From Prochilodus magdalenae (lineage: Eukaryota > Chordata > Actinopteri > Characiformes > Prochilodontidae): a DNA stretch of 64,000 bases. Each line of letters starts with the position of its first letter. Position 1 is the stretch's first letter. The notes under the pieces were generated by a model that saw nothing but the letters and a program-made list of their open reading frames with translations, made no database searches and was not told the DNA's origin. Position numbers and translations under genes: made by a program. Of the stretch, positions 59,241 through 64,000 are shown piece by piece. Location of the stretch: NCBI GenBank assembly GCA_024036415.1, contig JAMWET010000756.1, forward strand, positions 587,501-651,500, in the 5' to 3' direction.

Positions 59241-59616
59241 AATCGGGCCACAAAAAAGTTTGTTTTGAGACTGTAGGCAGGGTTGCACGGCCATGTTGTC
59301 ATATCAAATTATGCAAATACCTCGTATGTTGACTGTGCACTTGCTGCTTTGCATTTCTGTTTCCTCACACCTGCTGCAGACTAATGTCACCCAGTAACAT
59401 CGTAGCAGAGCAACAGGTCCCTTGGCAACTGTGGCAATCCTCTGGATAAAATTACACAAACACACATACAGAAAGAGAAGGAGAGTGGTAGTGGTGGAGA
59501 GATAATAAGAGAGAGAGAACACCCCCTAATAAACTCTGATGTTTATTTCTCCTCTGTGCCTATAAAGGTATACTTTAGTCTGTGCTACTCCAGCTTTAAT
59601 CCTGTGCATATACATA

Positions 59617-60360
59617 CAGCTGGGTGACAAATCAAAGGAAAACCCAGCATGCATTACGTGTCGTAGTAAGATTTTGGTCACTATGAGCTACAGCAAAAGC
59701 TTCATTGTACTTTGACGCAAACACTAAAAGTTTCTAGAACTGTACTGGAGGACTGGGACACCACTTAAAACATAATCCAAAACATAATCCCACAGCTGAT
59801 GTTTTATTGATTGTCGTTAGAGAGTGAAGACTACTCATAGCTTTCATAGCTGTTCAACAGGATTGAGATTTGGCCATAGCCTACAATTTATGTCATTTTC
59901 ATACCCATCAATCCAGTCAGTGACCCTGGAAGAGACCACTACCATCAGGATCAAGGTGATCAGACAGAATAGCTTCTAGCAACCTTACCATACATAAAGC
60001 GCTGAGTACACAGATGGGACGAACACAACCATTCTAGATTTCACACTCGTTTTACTAGCAAGTTCTTTTTCTAAACATTTGTATGTGTCCTCTGGTCTTA
60101 GTAAGACAATAGGACCCAACATACAACACTGGTGAATGGTGTCATTCGGTACACCTGTCTGGAAGCATCTGCACTAGTCCTCTGCTCGTTCAATCCTGTA
60201 ATTTGTCTCCCATCTGCACAAATCCAGTGTACTCACAAAGGCAAATTATGTGTGAGCGGTCTTGCACATGTAAAATATCTTTTGCAGAGGTGGTGTACCT
60301 CCACTAGCCACATCCTCTCAGAGGCCAAGCCTATGACTAGCACATCACACAAATACATAA
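59617..60360. mobile_element. Diverged Tc1-associated interspersed repeat
   Basis: It begins CTGGGTGACAAATCAAAGG and contains CCTGGAAGAGACCACTACCA and TTGAGATTTGGCC. I recall this series from a widespread fish Tc1-type repeat family. It is heavily mutated and I could not fix its right end. Confidence 0.5.
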
Positions 60361-60659
60361 TATTCTAGAGTTATTTAGTTTAATAAGGCAGTGTTTAACA
60401 AGGCTTCTCCCAGATTACTCTTCCCCTGAAATGCATAATGTAGAGGTTAAGAGGGTGTGAGGAGGTTAGAGGTTAGAAGGTGCAGAGAAGCATAGAAGCA
60501 GTCAAATTAAGAAGGGACTCCATGGACAAGACTGGACTGGACTTTTTCACCATAAATTCAAAATTTAAAGGTAATAATAATTGAAATATTATGAAAAGGT
60601 AGAAAATGAAGGAAACTGAACAATGGTGCTTTTTCGTGTACGTGGACCTGGAATATGAA

Positions 60660-61014
60660 CAGAGCTGTAGGATGTGGGCGCTTTAAAGTGTACAGTTTAC
60701 GTCCAGGCCACTCCTTTACCTATCTGGACGTGAGGAGTGACGTCGATTCAGAGGGCGTGGCCAACCTGTAAATCAAAGCCACAGCCACACCGTGGAGCCT
60801 CCTACGCTCCCCACGGTTATCGACTCAGTGCGATTCACCGGACCCCTCCGGCGAGTTGTAGCGGTTTGCCTGCAGGATGCGGCGGCTCCCTGCGGGAGGC
60901 AGACACGTTTCTGGCCGCGTTGATGGAAGAAGTCGCTCCGCTTTCGAGTGTACGTGACGGTTCCAGCGCGCCGCGCTTCGCCTGACTTCCCCGCGGGAGC
61001 AGAGCGCACTCAGG
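60660..61014 (+). promoter_or_regulatory. GC-rich promoter and 5' leader of candidate b4galnt3
   Basis: CpG-rich sequence starts about 60720 with a GC/KLF-type box (GAGGGCGTGGCC). It leads into the coding exon at 61015. The transcription start is not determined. Confidence 0.5.
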
Positions 61015-61153
61015 ATGCTGCGGTTGTCCTTTTTCCCCCTCAGGAAAATCAGACGGAATGGAGGATACCTTCTGTTCGCCGCCGTGCTGCTAGTCGCGGC
61101 TTTCGCCGCGTATCTGGAGTTTGTCGCCACGAGCGCCTGGAGCGGCACCGTCT
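61015..61153 (+). CDS. b4galnt3: Type II membrane protein first exon, probably B4GALNT3
   Basis: This exon encodes 46 residues plus one base and ends at a consensus donor (TCT/GTAAGT). The peptide has a short basic cytoplasmic tail (LRKIRRNGG), one hydrophobic segment (about 18-34, YLLFAAVLLVAAFAAYL) and then a lumenal start EFVATSAWSG. This is the layout of a Golgi glycosyltransferase. The pattern of basic residues, membrane span and YLEFVA resembles what I remember of the B4GALNT3 N-terminus (YLELVAS). B4GALNT3 makes LacdiNAc (GalNAc beta-1,4-GlcNAc) on glycans. Human B4GALNT3 also lies on 12p13 near IQSEC3 and FKBP4, which supports the call. No catalytic exon is in the window, so another type II protein is possible. 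Confidence 0.55.
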
Positions 61154-61670
61154 GTAAGTTCAGCTCTTTACTGGGAACTTCACCTGAACTACACGACACG
61201 TGGTTTAATACACTTGCGCGCGTTTTAAACTGATTTATAGAGAGTCTGGTGTTAGCACTGTTAGCGCGGCTGGAGGCTGACCTGGTTCCAGAGCCCACAG
61301 GTGGGGTTCTCTCTCCACCACGCCCAGAGTGATAGGCTAGCTGGCTGACCTACTCTCACTTAGGCTATAGAAAGGTCAGCGTGATTCTCCACTTCTCCAC
61401 TCGTGACCTGGGACGTGAAAACAGCTCGCATATCTTATCTCGAGCTCATCTCTGCGCATGAGCACTGAATAAGAATGTGAATATGAGTGTAAATATTTTA
61501 CAGTGTGATCGAGCAGCGTGATCATGTCTGAGTGGGGTCAGACCCACAGTGGGGTCAGGGGTTTCAAAGGATAGGGCAACAACTTTTTTAAAGATATATT
61601 TTTCTGGGGACTGTTACAGCCAAAGTTGAACGAGCATAGCTTAGATAAGAGGAAGCCAGTCTTGGTCCCA

Positions 61671-61890
61671 CATACACTGTTAAAGTTTTTTGCTGGTGCA
61701 ACCTAAAAAACACTCTAATTTGATACAAACAGATTAATTATGTTTATTTAACCCAATAAAGGACTTTAAAGGAGTGATTCTTTCTGTCAAAGTAATTTTA
61801 AACCTTCAGTAAAACTTATTTTATTGCTTGTAACAAATTAGAGTGATTTTTTTTAGGTTGCTCCAACAAAAAAAACTTTTACAGTGTATG
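61671..61890. mobile_element. MITE with long inverted repeats (about 220 bp)
   Basis: The left end CATACACTGTTAAAG and the right end ending TTTACAGTGTATG are inverse copies. Pairing continues about 55-60 bp inward (GCAACCTAAAAAA ... ACTCTAATTTG). There is no coding capacity. The superfamily is not assigned. Confidence 0.8.
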
Positions 61891-63153
61891 CAGGACCGCC
61901 TTTGCTAGGTTGCGCCTTTAACAGTGTAGTTGAGCTCCAATCCAGATCTAACACTCCTTAGCCAGGTAATTAAAGCCTGCAGGAACATCTGGCTATTACA
62001 ACCAGGTGTGTCGGATCTGCACTTTCCAGGGTGGTAGGAACTGTACACTCCTTTCTTGAGTTTGAACACTTGGCCAGTATTCAGTCAAAGCACATAAGAA
62101 ACGTCACTGATTTAGATGGATGAGGTGTTTGTCTCCCAGTGTAAGTGTGGTGTCACTGAAACTCAAGAGACATGAGTTGAGGTGTGACTGCTCGCTGTAA
62201 TCAGCTTCCCCCAGTCTGGTCCGACCAGCCTTACCACCTGGGCCGCTGGCTTTGTTGTATGATAAAGGGGTGATTACACTGAGTTTCTCGGGTTTAGGGG
62301 GAATGAAATGGTTAAGGTATAAGCTAGTAATTTTGGACTGCGTTCACATGAAGTGTTCCAGCTTGCAGAGTCTAAATGTGTCACAGTGGTGTTGAACCAA
62401 ACACTCACAGCAAAAGCTACCTCACAGCAGGTTCTTATAGGAAATGGTTGTAAGTGAGGTGCCTAAGACAGGATGATGGCCTGAAACATAATCAGTAAGA
62501 TTTATAAAATGAACTTTCAGATCAAACCATGTTCATCTCCATGACTATCATTTTATGTTCCGTGGGATTACACTTTACTGACAGCTTATGTTAGAATGGC
62601 AAGCGGTCAGCACAAAGGAAACCGCTGACACTTATATGGTGTTGTGGTTTTATCCTGCGGAGGGTAGTATTCCAGTGTCTGGGATCAGCATGAGAGCTGT
62701 GTCCGTTTTCTCCTCTTCATGTTGTGGCTTGCCTCGCTGCTGTGTGAATGCTGTTTATTCTAAGACTTTGTTCTGTGTCTTTATTCTGTCAGCTCTCCTC
62801 CATGTGACTATGTGTTTATGTGTTGGGAAAGTTTAAAACCTCCAGTGAATGAATAAATGATTGGATGGCAGGGCAGGGAGGGACTGCTGACTGGGATACC
62901 GGTGGGACCAGTGGTGAGGGGCCTGTGGTCGAGTGTCAGGGTTTATTACTAGATTACTAAGAGGCAGCAATAGTTGGGGCAGATCAGCATCACATGGGCT
63001 AATGACCCTTTTATTGCATTAATATGACCAAACAAATAAAGAAGTGTTGGGATATGTTTGGGATTTTATCAGGATAAAATTGATTAAGTGATGCGTAAAC
63101 AGGTTCCAGCATTATACGCTTCCTTTGATATTTTGCATTACGAATTGGCTTAA

Positions 63154-63382
63154 CCTCCGGAGACCCGGACTTGCTTGGTGTGCAGTTTTAATTTCTTCTA
63201 GCTATTTGTGATTAGTAGGACCTAACAAGTCTAAAAACTAAACGCTGTCTCTGTACAGGAAGTTGTTACGGCAAAAAACAATGTCCTCATATGAGGCCAC
63301 AGGGTCAACGTTTCAAAAAGTATCATGGTGCAGAGAGACAGAAATGTAATGTCCTCATATGAGGACGCAGGGTCTCAGGAGG
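63154..63382. mobile_element. piggyBac-type MITE with TTAA target sites
   Basis: CCTCCGGAGACCCGG at the left and GGGTCTCAGGAGG at the right are inverted ends. They are flanked on both sides by TTAA (63150-63153 and 63383-63386), the piggyBac target. Inside, the palindrome TCCTCATATGAGGA occurs near the right end, with a partial copy (TGTCCTCATATGAGG) at about 63282. It is non-coding. Confidence 0.8.
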
Positions 63383-64000
63383 TTAAAACAAAATGAGAGG
63401 AAGTCTTTAATTAAATCTTAATTACAACTGTTGATTACAATTCAAAATAGGCACCTCAGGAAACTGCATGTCATTAGCTCTAGTACTAATCACACATTGG
63501 AGTTCTGGGAGAACCTTTAGAGACTTTTGTGTCCAGTGGCCTTCTAAGACTGTGACTCTGCTCGAACTGACAGTCTTAAGTCTGATTTTTGCTATACCCG
63601 GACTGTATCCAGATGGATAGTAAAGAAACACATCAATTTTCAGAATTTCCAAGTCAGATCCCAACCACATAGATTTAGATCGGATCAGTGCAGATGTGTC
63701 TCAGTGTGGATGCTCTGGTGGATTTCAGAGTGTCTTTTGCGTCACTCACAACACAACGTCCTTTGATATGAAATCCAGAGTGACGGATGTGCTGGAATTC
63801 GAGAAGAGCACCAAAGAGTTGTGACCCGTGACTTGACAGAGTTGGTGTTTGAAGGGTGAGATGATGCACCTCCGTCTCTCCTGCATCCTTGTACAAAAGC
63901 CATGTCACCGGTGTGGCTGTGTAGCTACTGACGCCTACAGCTATTCATGCAGATAGGTTGGTGGACACACAAATTTTATCGGAGCACTGACAGTGCTGAC

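Larger units (their letters stand above)
61154..64000 (+). other. First intron of the candidate b4galnt3 (part)
   Basis: No second exon was found before the window end. The stretch holds two MITEs and otherwise unique sequence. Confidence 0.45.

Overview
This is nuclear DNA from a vertebrate, almost certainly a teleost fish. Its genes are intron-rich with GT-AG introns. The repeats (several Tc1 families, a Ty3/gypsy element, L2/CR1-like LINE tails, piggyBac-type and other MITEs, long minisatellites) are typical of fish. One interspersed repeat tail is of a type I associate with catfish, characins and carps, so an ostariophysan is plausible but not proven. All names rest on remembered protein families; no search was run.

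Layout. 1-13346: repeat-rich sequence, inferred to be intron 1 of iqsec3 (minus strand). It holds a broken Tc1 copy, a 29-bp minisatellite, a complete but defective Tc1 element (3107-4681), a strong hairpin and other transposon remnants. 13347-13786: first coding exon of iqsec3, with a GC-rich promoter region above it. 14053-19495: a Ty3/gypsy retrotransposon in the same orientation as iqsec3, ending about 270 bp upstream of its start codon. Its gag and pol are open and are joined by a textbook -1 frameshift signal. 20237-22535: a 25-bp minisatellite. 23454-31039: complete washc1 (plus strand, 10 coding exons, 481 aa). 32348-48152: complete ddx11 (minus strand, 26 coding exons, 909 aa), convergent with washc1. 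49091-53036: complete fkbp4 (plus strand, 10 coding exons, 446 aa), divergent from ddx11. 54080-60660: intergenic, with nested LINE and Tc1 debris and a 1.5-kb trinucleotide satellite. 61015-61153: first coding exon of a type II membrane protein, probably b4galnt3, whose first intron runs to the window end with two MITEs.

The gene models were built by hand from splice sites, and every exon phase closes. The genes are unrelated in function: synaptic ARF-GEF (iqsec3), endosomal actin nucleation (washc1), sister-chromatid cohesion helicase (ddx11), Hsp90 co-chaperone (fkbp4) and Golgi glycosyltransferase (candidate b4galnt3). IQSEC3, FKBP4 and B4GALNT3 lie on human 12p13, so the block looks like conserved synteny. 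No prokaryotic-type system, CRISPR array or tRNA/rRNA gene was seen. The most interesting signals are the retrotransposon frameshift cassette, its position at the iqsec3 promoter, the near-coincident poly(A) signals of washc1 and ddx11, and a 77-nt hairpin in the iqsec3 intron.
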